Source of the DNA: Candidatus Aenigmatarchaeota archaeon | GTDB lineage: Archaea; Aenigmatarchaeota; Aenigmatarchaeia; GW2011-AR5 | DNA: 64,000 bases | Direction of reading: 5' to 3' | NCBI GenBank assembly: GCA_016187335.1 | Contig: JACPJW010000001.1 | Location: 316,547-380,546, forward strand | Part shown: one piece after another, positions 17,629 to 26,413 of the stretch | Position numbering within the stretch: position 1 is the first letter of the stretch | Layout of the letters: every line of letters begins with the position of its first letter | Program-made: the position numbers and the translations under genes | The notes under the pieces: model-generated | What the model saw: only the letters and a program-made list of their open reading frames with translations | Told to the model about the DNA's origin: nothing | The model's database searches: none

Positions 17629-18149
17629 TTTATCTTCCTCAAAACGAACTGGATCTCCTGGATGCCCCCGAACTTGTACAAAAGAAACCTCTCGCTGAAC
17701 CAGTGGTTTATGTTCAGGATTTTATTCCAGAAACGGCAGAACGGCTTGAATAATATTTTCCCTTTTCTGAAGTTATCCGGGTCGTCCCACACAAGCCTTG
17801 CCGATACGGGCTCAAAAAAATCCTTTGTATCCGTCAGAACGGACCATATGCTAAAGCCTTTTTCATGAACGTGGACGCCATAGCTGCGGGAAAAATGCGG
17901 GACATTGAGGCGGAAAATCCCGCCTTTCTTGAGAATTCTGCCTGTCTCTTTCATGGCTCTGCTCGGGTCTTTCAAATGCTCAATAACGTGGTTCATGAAT
18001 ACTTCTTCCGCGCTGCTGTTCCTGAATGGCCACGGATATTTGTTGAGGTCTGCATTCCTGTCTATCTTTGCTCCGGGGCATTCCGAAAGGTTGTCAACGT
18101 TCACGTAGCCCTTGAGATAAGCGTACCCGCACCCTAAATGTAGCTTCAT
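17625..18149 (-). CDS. class I SAM-dependent methyltransferase
   Basis: 174 residues. MKLHLGCGYAYLKGYVNVD is the start typical of glycan-cluster methyltransferases (motif I LGCG, then NVD). FMNHVIEHLKDP and MKETGRILKKGGIFRLNVPHF supply the later motifs. Proteins of this kind sit in O-antigen and capsule loci and are thought to methylate sugars. It lies between RmlA and the PAP2 phosphatase in one operon. The upstream GTG-type start (18158) is possible. Confidence 0.85.
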   Translation of the reverse strand: MKLHLGCGYAYLKGYVNVDNLSECPGAKIDRNADLNKYPWPFRNSSAEEVFMNHVIEHLKDPSRAMKETGRILKKGGIFRLNVPHFSRSYGVHVHEKGFSIWSVLTDTKDFFEPVSARLVWDDPDNFRKGKILFKPFCRFWNKILNINHWFSERFLLYKFGGIQEIQFVLRKIK

Positions 18150-18164
18150 ATTTACCAAATCGCT

Positions 18165-18896
18165 TTATTCAAGCCCTTTCTTGAACCTGCTCAGTTTCAG
18201 GTTGGCCTCGAACAATTCGTCAATAGTTCCCGCATCAAGCCAGTGGCCGTCTATAACTGAAGCCTTGAGCGCTCCTTTCTTCAGGAAATAGCTGTTGAGC
18301 TCTGTTATCTCTGTTTCACCCCTTGCAGAAGGCTTGAGATGCCTGATAACTTCGAACACCGAGGGGGCGTACATGTTAACGCCTATGGATATCATCGTTG
18401 TGGGCGGGTTTTCGGGTTTTTCTATGAGCTGCACAACCCTGTCGCCGTCAAGCACTGCCACGCCGGATTTCCTCGCCTGTTCTACGGTGCCTTTGTAAAG
18501 AAGAATCCTTGCCTCTTCGTCGCCCTTTTCAAACTCGTCCACGAATTTTTTGATAGGATGCGTCAATATATTGTCGCCGTTTATTGCTACGAATTTGTCG
18601 CCATCCACAAAATCCTCGGCTATGCCGATAGCTGAAGGGATTCCTGAAGCCTCGTCCTGCAGCTTGTACGTGAAATTGACCCCAAGATCCTTCCCGGAAC
18701 CCAGCAGCGAAAAAACGGCACCGCCGTGATGCGGGCTTGTTATGACAAGTATGTCCTTTATGCCGGCTGATTTCAACGCCTCTATCGGATAGAAAATCAT
18801 GGGCATGTCAAAAACAGGCAGTAAGTGCTTGTTTGTTACCTTTGTCAGCGGCATAAGCCTTTTTGCAGTGCCTCCCGCAAGTATTACCCCTTTCAT
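18165..18896 (-). CDS. rfbA: glucose-1-phosphate thymidylyltransferase
   Basis: 243 residues. MKGVILAGGTAKRLMPLT is the RmlA G-x-G-T/S-R-L-x-P-x-T motif with A for S. KHLLPVFDMPMIFYP, AINGDN (metal Asp) and QLIEKPENPP follow. The length matches short archaeal/bacterial RmlA-like enzymes. It makes dTDP-glucose from glucose 1-phosphate and dTTP, the substrate of the RmlB encoded downstream. The divergent GT2 gene at 18966 shares its upstream region; an attaaaag TATA lies 22-30 nt before the start. Confidence 0.88.
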   Translation of the reverse strand: MKGVILAGGTAKRLMPLTKVTNKHLLPVFDMPMIFYPIEALKSAGIKDILVITSPHHGGAVFSLLGSGKDLGVNFTYKLQDEASGIPSAIGIAEDFVDGDKFVAINGDNILTHPIKKFVDEFEKGDEEARILLYKGTVEQARKSGVAVLDGDRVVQLIEKPENPPTTMISIGVNMYAPSVFEVIRHLKPSARGETEITELNSYFLKKGALKASVIDGHWLDAGTIDELFEANLKLSRFKKGLE

Positions 18897-18965
18897 GCCA
18901 AAAGGTTACAGCGAAAACTTTTAATTCATACTTAATTCTTAAGCTTGTTTTTACTAACTACACTC

Positions 18966-19658
18966 ATGATTTCGCTGATAGTTCCTTCTTTCAACGAGCA
19001 GGATTATATCGAAACCGCCATAAGGAAAATAACCGGATTTATGAAAGGATATGACTACGAGCTCATCGTCGTTGAGGAGAGCACCGACAGGACGCCGGAA
19101 ATCGTTGAAAGGCTGTCAGCGAGAAACAAAAGGATAAAACACATGCATTTTGACGTTCGCCTTGGGAAGGGCGGGGCCATAGAAAAGGGCGTTGAAGCAG
19201 CCAGAGGCGAATATGTGGTTTTCATGGATGCTGACTTGTCCACGGACCTTTCTTCAATAAAGCTTATTGTTGAAAACCTGCCAAAATATGACGTTGTCGT
19301 CGGGTCCAGGTATCACCCGCTCTCCAGGTCCGACAGGACGGTTTTGCGGCTGCTGCTGAGCAAGGCGTATTCTGTATGCGTGCGTGCGCTTCTGGGGCTG
19401 TTCAGGCCGAACGACCTGCAGTGCGGCATGAAAGGCTTCAAGCGAAGCAAAGCCATGAAAATTATTCCATTAAGAAACAGGGGGTTTTTCTGGGACACCG
19501 AATTCATCTTTTATGCAAAAAGGCTTGGCTTCAGCATAGGCGAAGTGCCTGTGGTATGGGTCGAGAAGAAGGTCAGGGGCAGCGGCTCGGGAAAATTAAA
19601 GAACATTATATATATGGGAAAGTCCCTGGTAAAGCTGTTTATCAGGAATTTATGGTAA
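18966..19658 (+). CDS. glycosyltransferase family 2 (dolichyl-phosphate hexose synthase type)
   Basis: 230 residues from the ATG at 18966. Motifs: SLIVPSFNEQDYIE, YELIVVEESTDRT, LGKGGAIEKGVEAARGEYVVFMDADLSTD (DAD metal site) and LQCGMKGFKRS. Matches archaeal AglJ/ALG5-like enzymes that load a hexose from a nucleotide sugar onto dolichyl phosphate. No C-terminal membrane domain. It is the likely first cytoplasmic step for the GT-C or AglB-type transfer reactions encoded nearby. Confidence 0.87.
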   Translation: MISLIVPSFNEQDYIETAIRKITGFMKGYDYELIVVEESTDRTPEIVERLSARNKRIKHMHFDVRLGKGGAIEKGVEAARGEYVVFMDADLSTDLSSIKLIVENLPKYDVVVGSRYHPLSRSDRTVLRLLLSKAYSVCVRALLGLFRPNDLQCGMKGFKRSKAMKIIPLRNRGFFWDTEFIFYAKRLGFSIGEVPVVWVEKKVRGSGSGKLKNIIYMGKSLVKLFIRNLW

Positions 19659-19672
19659 GAATCAGATGAAAT

Positions 19673-20605
19673 TCAGGCGATATTGTTTCTCCAGTAGTCC
19701 AGCGTGTCCTGCAGGGTTTTTTCCAGGGGTATCTCAGGCTTCCATCCCAGGCTGCGCAGCTTCGTGTTGTCGCCGATGAATATGGGGTCGTCGGCGGGGC
19801 GGAATTTTGCTTTGTCCGTGATAACTTTTATTTTCGCTGTGCTCAGTGACGTCATCTTTTCTAAAATTTCTTTCATTTTATGGCCTTTGCCGCTGCAGAT
19901 GTTGTAAGCGTCTCCCCACCTGCCCTTTTTTGTGAGCGTCCAGATAGCTTTTACGGAGTCCCTGACGTCAGTAAAATCCACTACGGGTTCGAGGTTTCCC
20001 ACTCCCAGCTCTTTTCTGGTGCCTGCCTCTATTTCTGCAATTCCTTTCGCCCAGTCGGCTACGGCTGAGCCGGTCTTTCTCGGGCCTATTGTGTTGAAGA
20101 ACCGCAGCCGGAGGATTTTCATTCCGTAGCTCCGCCAGTAAAGAAACCCAAGCATATCAGTGGCTGCCTTGCTCACTGCGTAAGGGGATGACGGCCTGAA
20201 TTCTTTCGTTTCTTTTATGGGTATTTCTTCCGGATGGCTGAGCCCGTAGGCAGCCGAGCTTGAAGCAATGCAAACCACAGCGCCGCTTTCTTTCAGCGCT
20301 TCCAGCAGGTGGTGAGTCCCGATTACGTTTATTTCATAGGTTTTCTCGGGGTCTTGCCATGACGGTATCACAAAGCTCTGGGCGGCCATATGAAATACGT
20401 AGTCCGGCTCTGTTTTTTTTACGAGATTTTCTATGTCGTTTTTGTCTGAAAAATCGCACGCCGTTATTTTTATTTTTTTCTCGCTTTGCCTCAGGTTGTC
20501 CTTGTTTTTGTGAACGGTTGCGCAAACTTCCGCTCCTTCCTCTACGAGGAAATCTGTGATATATGAGCCTATAAATCCGCCGGCGCCTGTAACTAATGCC
20601 TTCAT
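19673..20605 (-). CDS. NAD(P)-dependent GDP-sugar epimerase/reductase
   Basis: 310 residues from the ATG at 20605 (MKALVTGAGGFIGSYI); the frame is open further upstream but without family sequence. FHMAAQSFVIPSW, SSSAAYG and YAVSKAATDML (YxxxK) give the extended SDR active site. RFFNTIGPRKTGS..DWAKGIAEIEAGTRKELGVGNL is close to GDP-6-deoxy-D-lyxo-4-hexulose reductase (Rmd) and GDP-mannose dehydratase. It probably makes or reduces a GDP-6-deoxyhexose. A divergent 61-bp promoter is shared with the methyltransferase at 20667. Confidence 0.82.
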   Translation of the reverse strand: MKALVTGAGGFIGSYITDFLVEEGAEVCATVHKNKDNLRQSEKKIKITACDFSDKNDIENLVKKTEPDYVFHMAAQSFVIPSWQDPEKTYEINVIGTHHLLEALKESGAVVCIASSSAAYGLSHPEEIPIKETKEFRPSSPYAVSKAATDMLGFLYWRSYGMKILRLRFFNTIGPRKTGSAVADWAKGIAEIEAGTRKELGVGNLEPVVDFTDVRDSVKAIWTLTKKGRWGDAYNICSGKGHKMKEILEKMTSLSTAKIKVITDKAKFRPADDPIFIGDNTKLRSLGWKPEIPLEKTLQDTLDYWRNNIA

Positions 20606-20666
20606 AATTTTCAGAAAAGCATTATAGTGAAACATTAAAAAACTTGTTTGGACGATTAATACAGCT

Positions 20667-21392
20667 ATGATTAGGAATACTGATTTGCTGAGGAGGGCCG
20701 GGAAGATAGAAGGCATGCTTACGGACAGGGAAATGCTTCTCCTCCGCAGCCTTGCGAAAAACGGGCCCGGAAAAGGGGCGATTGTCGAGATAGGAAGCTA
20801 CAAGGGGAAGTCCACAGCATGCCTTGCCCTCGGGACGAAGGAAGCAAAAAGAGAGAAAGTGTTTGCGGTGGACTGGCATAAGGGATGGAAAAACGCGGTA
20901 AAGGGCGGGACATTCGGCGAGTTTTCAGAAAACATGAAAAAACTGGGCGTTGAAGATTACGTCATGCCTGTTGTAATGAAGTCCGAGGATGCGGCAGTGA
21001 TATGGAGGAAAAAAAATGCGCCAATAAGGCTTCTTTGGATAGACGGGTCTCATGATTACAAGGATGTCAGGAAAGATTTTGTCCTGTGGAACAGGTTTCT
21101 TGTGGAAGGCGGTATTGTGGCCTTTCACGATTCTTTCTGGGAGGGGCCTTACAGGGTTGTAAACGAATATCTGCTTAAATCCGGAAGGTTTTCCTGCGCG
21201 GGAATGGTGGATTACATAGCATTTGCCGTTAAGTCAAAGGCTGACGCCAAAGAAAGGAACAGGAACAGGAGAATGCTTTTGCTGCGTTCGCTGCTGAAGT
21301 ACCCCATGAGAGCCGAGCATCTTCACCCCGCGTTCATAAACAGGATTATTAAAAACAGGCTTCTCAGCGGCTTCAGGTCAGAAAAGTTTTAG
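20667..21392 (+). CDS. SAM-dependent methyltransferase (Methyltransf_24 type)
   Basis: 241 residues. AIVEIGSYKGKSTACLA is motif I, KVFAVDWHKGW the acidic loop, IRLLWIDGSHDYKDVRKDF and GGIVAFHDSFW the D-G-x-H-x-Y and FHD motifs typical of this class, which includes cephalosporin hydroxylase-like and sugar O-methyltransferases. It probably decorates a surface sugar. The tail overlaps the convergent flippase gene by 15 bases. Confidence 0.83.
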   Translation: MIRNTDLLRRAGKIEGMLTDREMLLLRSLAKNGPGKGAIVEIGSYKGKSTACLALGTKEAKREKVFAVDWHKGWKNAVKGGTFGEFSENMKKLGVEDYVMPVVMKSEDAAVIWRKKNAPIRLLWIDGSHDYKDVRKDFVLWNRFLVEGGIVAFHDSFWEGPYRVVNEYLLKSGRFSCAGMVDYIAFAVKSKADAKERNRNRRMLLLRSLLKYPMRAEHLHPAFINRIIKNRLLSGFRSEKF

Positions 21393-22877
21393 CAGAAATT
21401 CCGGGACGGGTATCCCGGATTTTTTAAGGATGAGCAGCTCGTCTTTTTTCACCGTTTTCGTCAGGTACAGGGACGCCAGGTACACAACGGATCCCAGGAA
21501 CAGCGCAATTACTGCTTCATGCCACGGGTCTGCTGAAACAAGATGCTTTGTGAAAGTTATTGCGGCAAAAGCGGCTGCGCCGCAGAAAAACGCCTTCACA
21601 ATATCATGAGCATAAACATCCACAAGCGACATTTTTTTCAGGTAGCTTACGGCTAGAACAGTACCTATGAAATATGATACGAGGGTGGCAACCGCCGCTC
21701 CTGTTATTCCGACCGACGGTATCAGCAGGAGGTTGATCAGTATATTTGCGGCGCTTAGGGTTAGCACAATCCTCATGTTCTCTCTTGTTTTGCCGATTCC
21801 TATGATTGATATCGAGGTTACGGAAAAAACAGTGTAAAATATGGAATTAATAGCCAGTATTTGCAGCGCTGTTGACGCCCCCGCATACTTGGAGCCGAAA
21901 AGCATGGTTATTATAACTTCCGGAAATGCCACGATTGTTATAACAAAGGGTATCGCTACTATGAATGAAAATTTCAGCATAAGGCTCAATATTCGTGATA
22001 TCGTGGCCGCGTCGCCTTTTGCCCAGAGTTCCGAAACTATCGGGAGTATGACAATGGATACGGACCCCAGTAAAACCCATAATATCTGGGAGGTCGGCAG
22101 TGCAACTTGGTACAATCCCACGTCGGACACGGACAGAAAGGCTGTTATCATTATCGTGTCTGCATAGCCGAGAAAAACGCCTCCTATGTTTGAAAAAAAC
22201 AGCGGCTTCCCGAAATCGACTATCTCTTTTGTCAGTTTCCTGTCAAAATGCCCCTTCACGGAAAAAAACGGGAATGACTTCAGGATCATCAGGAACAGGA
22301 TTATCGTCAGGGCTATTGTGCTGAACAAATAGCTGTATGAAACGCCCAGCAGCCCCATTGGAAGAAGAACTACGGCAAAAGCCAGTGTGATTATGTTTCT
22401 GAAAGGCTCTACTAAAGAATAAAGCTCTATTTTTCCCAGTCCCTGAAGAACGTATTGAAGGGACACGAAAACCCCGAAAATAAAGGAAACCAGTATCGGG
22501 AATATTATAGTTTCAGCCTTGGCTGACTTGAAGAACGCCGAGGCAAGATAAGGCGATAAAACGAAAAATACGGAGGAAAAAATTAATGCCAGAAAAAGCT
22601 GCATCGCAATGACGGAATAAATCACCGACTTTATCGATTCGCTGTCATTTTTAGCCCTGAACTGCGCGATGAATCTTGTCATGGCTGAGGAAAACCCTAT
22701 GTCCTTGAAGACGACAAGGAATCCAACAGCCGACAAAACTGCGTACAGCAGCCCGAAATCTTCCACGCTCAGGTTCCTTGCCAGATAAACCCTCAGGAGC
22801 GTGCTGAAGAAGCCGCCGATGAAATACATCGTGAATATCCAGAAGCTTCCCTTTATGATTCTTTCGGCGTAATTCAT
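21378..22877 (-). CDS. polysaccharide/oligosaccharide flippase (Wzx-type, MOP superfamily)
   Basis: 499 residues with roughly fourteen membrane helices. The N-terminus has IIKGSFWIFTMYFIGGFFSTLLRVYLARNLSVEDFGL, cut here to its features: an amphipathic start, then the R-x4-R..L..E.FGLL signature of RfbX/MviN-like exporters. VSIVILPIVSEL and GITGAAVATL appear later. It moves lipid-linked oligosaccharide across the membrane. It overlaps the GT4 gene upstream by four bases (ATGA) and lies immediately downstream of the oligosaccharyltransferase genes. Confidence 0.88.
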   Translation of the reverse strand: MNYAERIIKGSFWIFTMYFIGGFFSTLLRVYLARNLSVEDFGLLYAVLSAVGFLVVFKDIGFSSAMTRFIAQFRAKNDSESIKSVIYSVIAMQLFLALIFSSVFFVLSPYLASAFFKSAKAETIIFPILVSFIFGVFVSLQYVLQGLGKIELYSLVEPFRNIITLAFAVVLLPMGLLGVSYSYLFSTIALTIILFLMILKSFPFFSVKGHFDRKLTKEIVDFGKPLFFSNIGGVFLGYADTIMITAFLSVSDVGLYQVALPTSQILWVLLGSVSIVILPIVSELWAKGDAATISRILSLMLKFSFIVAIPFVITIVAFPEVIITMLFGSKYAGASTALQILAINSIFYTVFSVTSISIIGIGKTRENMRIVLTLSAANILINLLLIPSVGITGAAVATLVSYFIGTVLAVSYLKKMSLVDVYAHDIVKAFFCGAAAFAAITFTKHLVSADPWHEAVIALFLGSVVYLASLYLTKTVKKDELLILKKSGIPVPEFLLKLF

Positions 22878-23962
22878 TGCAATCCCTCGTATAGCTTTTC
22901 CACGCTCTTGGCAACGCTATCCCATGAGTATTTTTTTGCCGTATTAAGCCCGTTCTTTATGACCTGCCTTCTGCTTTTTTTGGATGTCAGCATCTCCATT
23001 ATTTTTTCCTTCAGTTCGGATTCGCTGCTGTATAAACGCGAGTTGCCGCTGTTGCAGAAAAAATAGGCATCAAGGTTTTTTGCCACGACAGGAACTCCTG
23101 CTGCCATGGATTCAAGCAGGATCAGGCCCAGCCCTTCCACGGAAGACGGGTTGACGAGCAGGTCCGAGGATTTTATTATGCCGAATTTTTCCTCCTCGCT
23201 CACATATCCGAAAAATTTGGCGTCCACTCCCAGGCGCTGGGCGAGCCGTTTCAGCTCGTATTCGTCGGTTCCGGACCCTATGATGTTGAGCCTTATGCCT
23301 TTGATTTCAGAAGAAATCTCGCCTATTATTTTTATCAGCGTGTCGACATTCTTGTATTTTACAAGCCTTCCTACGTAAGTGATGCTTAGCTCTCTTTTTT
23401 TTGCCCTGATTTTTTTTATAAAATTTAAGTCAACTCCGCTCGGTATTACTTCCACGTTTCTGAACCCCAGGATGGAAAGTTTTTTTGCCGTCGTTGGCGA
23501 GTTGGCTATGACCCTGTTATAAGGCGTTACTGACCAAAGGACTTCCATCGTTTTGCCCGCGGAAGAAAGGGGGAACGGAAAGTACTCGTTCCACTGGTTC
23601 CAGTAGATGTCGTGGAATGTTGCGACTACAGGAGTTTTTATGAGCGGCTTAAGCAGTCCTGCAAAGGATGATATTCCCTGATTGGCGTCTATTACGTCGC
23701 TGCGGGAAGAAGCAGCCTTGAGCAGCGCCGGGAAATAAGTTGCCAGCGCCGGGACGCTCCTCTTGTCAAGGGGATGCGACGAGCCGACTCTCGTTATTTC
23801 AACGCCTTTGTGCTCCTCTTTCCTTTCGTGCCCGTCAAATCTCAGCGAGAAAACAGTGACTTCATGCCTTTTTGCCAGCCTTATGGCTATTTCATAGTAT
23901 CTTCTTTCGGCTCCTCCAAGAAGGTACGGGTAGAAAAGCTCCGAAAGCATGCATATTTTCAT
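22874..23962 (-). CDS. glycosyltransferase family 4
   Basis: 362 residues. GT-B start MKICMLSELFYPYLLGGAERR (the GGAE motif of PIG-A-like GT4). C-terminal domain: TYVGRLVKYKNVD, IIGSGTDEYEL and NPSSVEGLGLILLESMAAGVPVV with the E-x7-E pair. It has its own TATA (CATATAAAAAA) 22-32 nt before the start, so it can be expressed apart from the genes upstream. Probably adds a hexose to a polyprenyl-linked oligosaccharide. Confidence 0.9.
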   Translation of the reverse strand: MKICMLSELFYPYLLGGAERRYYEIAIRLAKRHEVTVFSLRFDGHERKEEHKGVEITRVGSSHPLDKRSVPALATYFPALLKAASSRSDVIDANQGISSFAGLLKPLIKTPVVATFHDIYWNQWNEYFPFPLSSAGKTMEVLWSVTPYNRVIANSPTTAKKLSILGFRNVEVIPSGVDLNFIKKIRAKKRELSITYVGRLVKYKNVDTLIKIIGEISSEIKGIRLNIIGSGTDEYELKRLAQRLGVDAKFFGYVSEEEKFGIIKSSDLLVNPSSVEGLGLILLESMAAGVPVVAKNLDAYFFCNSGNSRLYSSESELKEKIMEMLTSKKSRRQVIKNGLNTAKKYSWDSVAKSVEKLYEGLQ

Positions 23963-24010
23963 GGTAACTCTTCAGAACTAATTTTTTATATGCTTATCTC
24001 GGATACGTTG

Positions 24011-25174
24011 TCATTCGCCAAATTTTACCCTGAAGAGCTTGACTTCCCCGCCCCAGTCCCTTATGAATTCGAATTTTTCCAGGCCGAAGCCGTTGAAAAA
24101 GAACATTCTTGTAAACATTGACTGCTCCAGTTCAGGCTGGATAAATACAATGGTTCTCCTCGACCCGTCAAGCCACAGTAGCCCTTTGACATCCGATTCC
24201 TGTTCAAACGTCAGCGCCCCGTTCCCTTCCCTGTCAAAGTAAAACAGTTTCTCTACTTTCAGCAGCTGCCCCTGCTGCTGAAGGAACGCCTTGATGGTGT
24301 TGTTGGTTTCGTAAAGGACAAACGCCTGCTGGGGACCCAGGCGGTAAGTGTATGCCAGGGCGTTCTGGCCTAGAATAGGCCTTGTGCTTTCCAGCGGCAC
24401 CATGACGTATACGTACCTGCTGCCGTAGTTTGGCGGGTTTGTTGGATCCCATGTGGCAAAATAAGACCACCACTGGCTTTTGCTTATCAGGTCAGAAGAC
24501 GCTATGTAATACATTTCGTCGCAGCCGGGCTTCATGTAATCTTTCAGAATGCTGGCCGCCAGCGTTTCGTTTGTTGTGAGCAGTGTGGTCCCGATGTCCT
24601 GTATCCTTGCTCTTACTACGTTGTCGCCCTTGTACTGGAAGACGCGCGATATCCCGTTCTCATGCCTTTCGATGAATATGCCTGTTTTATTGCCAGTGTT
24701 CGGCTGGTAGAAAACCTCGCTCTGTGAGGCGCCGTCAAAAATCACGGACCTTTTTGCTATGCCGGTTATGAAGTGCCCCGGATCCCAGTACGTAGCCACG
24801 ACGGCGCACCCCTTTGTGTTGTTCTTTATCCAGTTCAGCGCCTCCCACCAGTTGTCGCTCAGCACAGTTCCGGAGCACTCGGATATGATTACGCTCTGCA
24901 TGTAAAACACGTTTATGAAAAATACGAAAATCAGCACGAGTATCAGCATTGTCACCGTTTCCCTCGTGCTCAGGTTATTCCTGAACCTGAGCGCCGCCAG
25001 CAAAGCCAGGACGACGAATGTCCCTATGTACAGTTGCATGCCGTAGGAACTTTGCCATGACGCGTCGCTGACCAGGTTGCATGTGGTCTTGGTCGGCAAA
25101 TAAAGAAATACCAGAAAATAAACTATTGCAACTGCCAAAACAGCTGCTGTCGTCCTGTTCATCCTGAATTCCAT
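24011..25174 (-). CDS. oligosaccharyltransferase AglB/STT3, C-terminal half
   Basis: 387 residues. It begins with three membrane helices, then a large soluble domain carrying NWWEALNWIKNNT and VVATYWDPGHFITGIAKR. The latter is the position of the WWDYG acceptor-binding motif (here YWDPG). The ORF at 25185-26360 encodes the matching N-terminal membrane core. Together they total 778 residues, the usual size of a single AglB. This half binds the N-x-S/T sequon of the acceptor protein. Start at 25174, ten bases after the upstream stop; an internal Met at residue 5 is an alternative. Confidence 0.82.
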   Translation of the reverse strand: MEFRMNRTTAAVLAVAIVYFLVFLYLPTKTTCNLVSDASWQSSYGMQLYIGTFVVLALLAALRFRNNLSTRETVTMLILVLIFVFFINVFYMQSVIISECSGTVLSDNWWEALNWIKNNTKGCAVVATYWDPGHFITGIAKRSVIFDGASQSEVFYQPNTGNKTGIFIERHENGISRVFQYKGDNVVRARIQDIGTTLLTTNETLAASILKDYMKPGCDEMYYIASSDLISKSQWWSYFATWDPTNPPNYGSRYVYVMVPLESTRPILGQNALAYTYRLGPQQAFVLYETNNTIKAFLQQQGQLLKVEKLFYFDREGNGALTFEQESDVKGLLWLDGSRRTIVFIQPELEQSMFTRMFFFNGFGLEKFEFIRDWGGEVKLFRVKFGE

Positions 25175-25184
25175 GGTAACCCAC

Positions 25185-26360
25185 TCAATCGGCCAGTGAC
25201 TTGTCCTCTCCGGATGCCATCCTTAAAAGCTTTGAAAAGAGGATGCCCGTGCCTATTGCCATCGGCGCGGCGAAAAGTATTGTAAACCTTATTGCAACTA
25301 TTGTTGCAAGGAAAGGCCCTACGAACCATATCCCCAGAAGTATCAGCGTATCGAGGTGTTTTTTCGTCCTGATGTAAGAATACGACAGGTAAATCAGCGA
25401 TGCAATGAGCAGGAAAAAGGGAAGGCCTGTCCTGTTTATTATGTCGCGCGGGCCTTCGGGATTCTGCAGCTCCGCTACGGAAACGTACACATTGGGGAAA
25501 GTCCCGCCTTCGGCTTTTATCGAGGGGAATTCGAGGGGTCCCGTGACCGTGGCATTGACTATGCTGAATCCGAATATGGGTATGGCCAGAATGAAGAAAG
25601 TGAGCAGAATCAATATGTAGGATTTGATGATCACGTTGTTTTCCTGCCATAATTTCCTCAAATCCCTGGTTTTTATGTATTTTGAAAGCATTTTCAAAAA
25701 AAGGAATCCTGATATTAGCCACAGGACGTACCAGAATCCGCCCCATGTCAGTCTCCACGCAACAAGCGTGGCGCCTGTTAAAATGGAAAGGGCGCCTATT
25801 TTCCATGTTAATCTTTCCGCTCTTTCGGACAGCCTGTGCGTGACAAGGTAGAGTGCTATTATGACAAGGGGCATAAGCAACACTATCCCGTCGTTGTCGG
25901 GGTCGCCGCCGAGCGTCCTTGCTATTATGAACGTGTCAAAAATTATCATGGCTGCCGCAAAAATTCCGGCCTTCCTGTCGTAAAGCATTTTTGTTATGAA
26001 ATACATGGGCACTGCCATCAGCGACGCAAGCAGGGCGGGAAACCATACAAGGTATTGCCAGAGGGTCATTCCTGGTATCAGCAGCCTGAGAAACATGTAA
26101 AAATATGCCCCGACATATGCGTAGAAATCCTGGCCGCGTTTTGTGCCGTACGGGGCAAGCTTCAGCACGTCAACTCCCGGCAGTGTCCCGTTGTTCTCGG
26201 TTATTTCTTCCATTTCCTTGGCAAAATTGTACGAGTCTATGTTTCTCAGGTAGGGCCATCTGTAGTCCAGCGTTCTTACCGTCGTGCCGAGATAAATCAG
26301 GAAAATAAGGACGATATAAGGCCAGTATTTTTTTATCATTTCAGCAGTTCTTTCCTTCAT
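25185..26360 (-). CDS. oligosaccharyltransferase AglB/STT3, N-terminal membrane half
   Basis: 391 residues, about ten membrane helices. RWPYLRNIDSYNF holds the first external-loop acidic motif (R..D.Y), GGDPDNDG the second di-acidic metal site, and NVYVSVAELQNP the SVSE/TIXE-type element in external loop 5. The ORF stops just after the helix ARFTILFAAP equivalent (IRFTILFAAPMAI), before the last three helices found in the next ORF. It catalyses transfer of lipid-linked glycan to Asn. Reading frames differ between the halves, so they are either truly split or joined by a single frameshift. Confidence 0.85.
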   Translation of the reverse strand: MKERTAEMIKKYWPYIVLIFLIYLGTTVRTLDYRWPYLRNIDSYNFAKEMEEITENNGTLPGVDVLKLAPYGTKRGQDFYAYVGAYFYMFLRLLIPGMTLWQYLVWFPALLASLMAVPMYFITKMLYDRKAGIFAAAMIIFDTFIIARTLGGDPDNDGIVLLMPLVIIALYLVTHRLSERAERLTWKIGALSILTGATLVAWRLTWGGFWYVLWLISGFLFLKMLSKYIKTRDLRKLWQENNVIIKSYILILLTFFILAIPIFGFSIVNATVTGPLEFPSIKAEGGTFPNVYVSVAELQNPEGPRDIINRTGLPFFLLIASLIYLSYSYIRTKKHLDTLILLGIWFVGPFLATIVAIRFTILFAAPMAIGTGILFSKLLRMASGEDKSLAD

Positions 26361-26385
26361 TATCCGTTATCTCAAGAACAATCTT

Positions 26386-26393
26386 CTTAAAAG
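26386..26393. promoter_or_regulatory. shared bidirectional TATA box
   Basis: CTTAAAAG lies about 29 nt from the minus-strand oligosaccharyltransferase start (26360) and 25 nt from the plus-strand start at 26414. One near-symmetric element could serve both divergent leaderless genes. Confidence 0.5.
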
Positions 26394-26413
26394 TTAAATT
26401 CAAAACATCCCCT

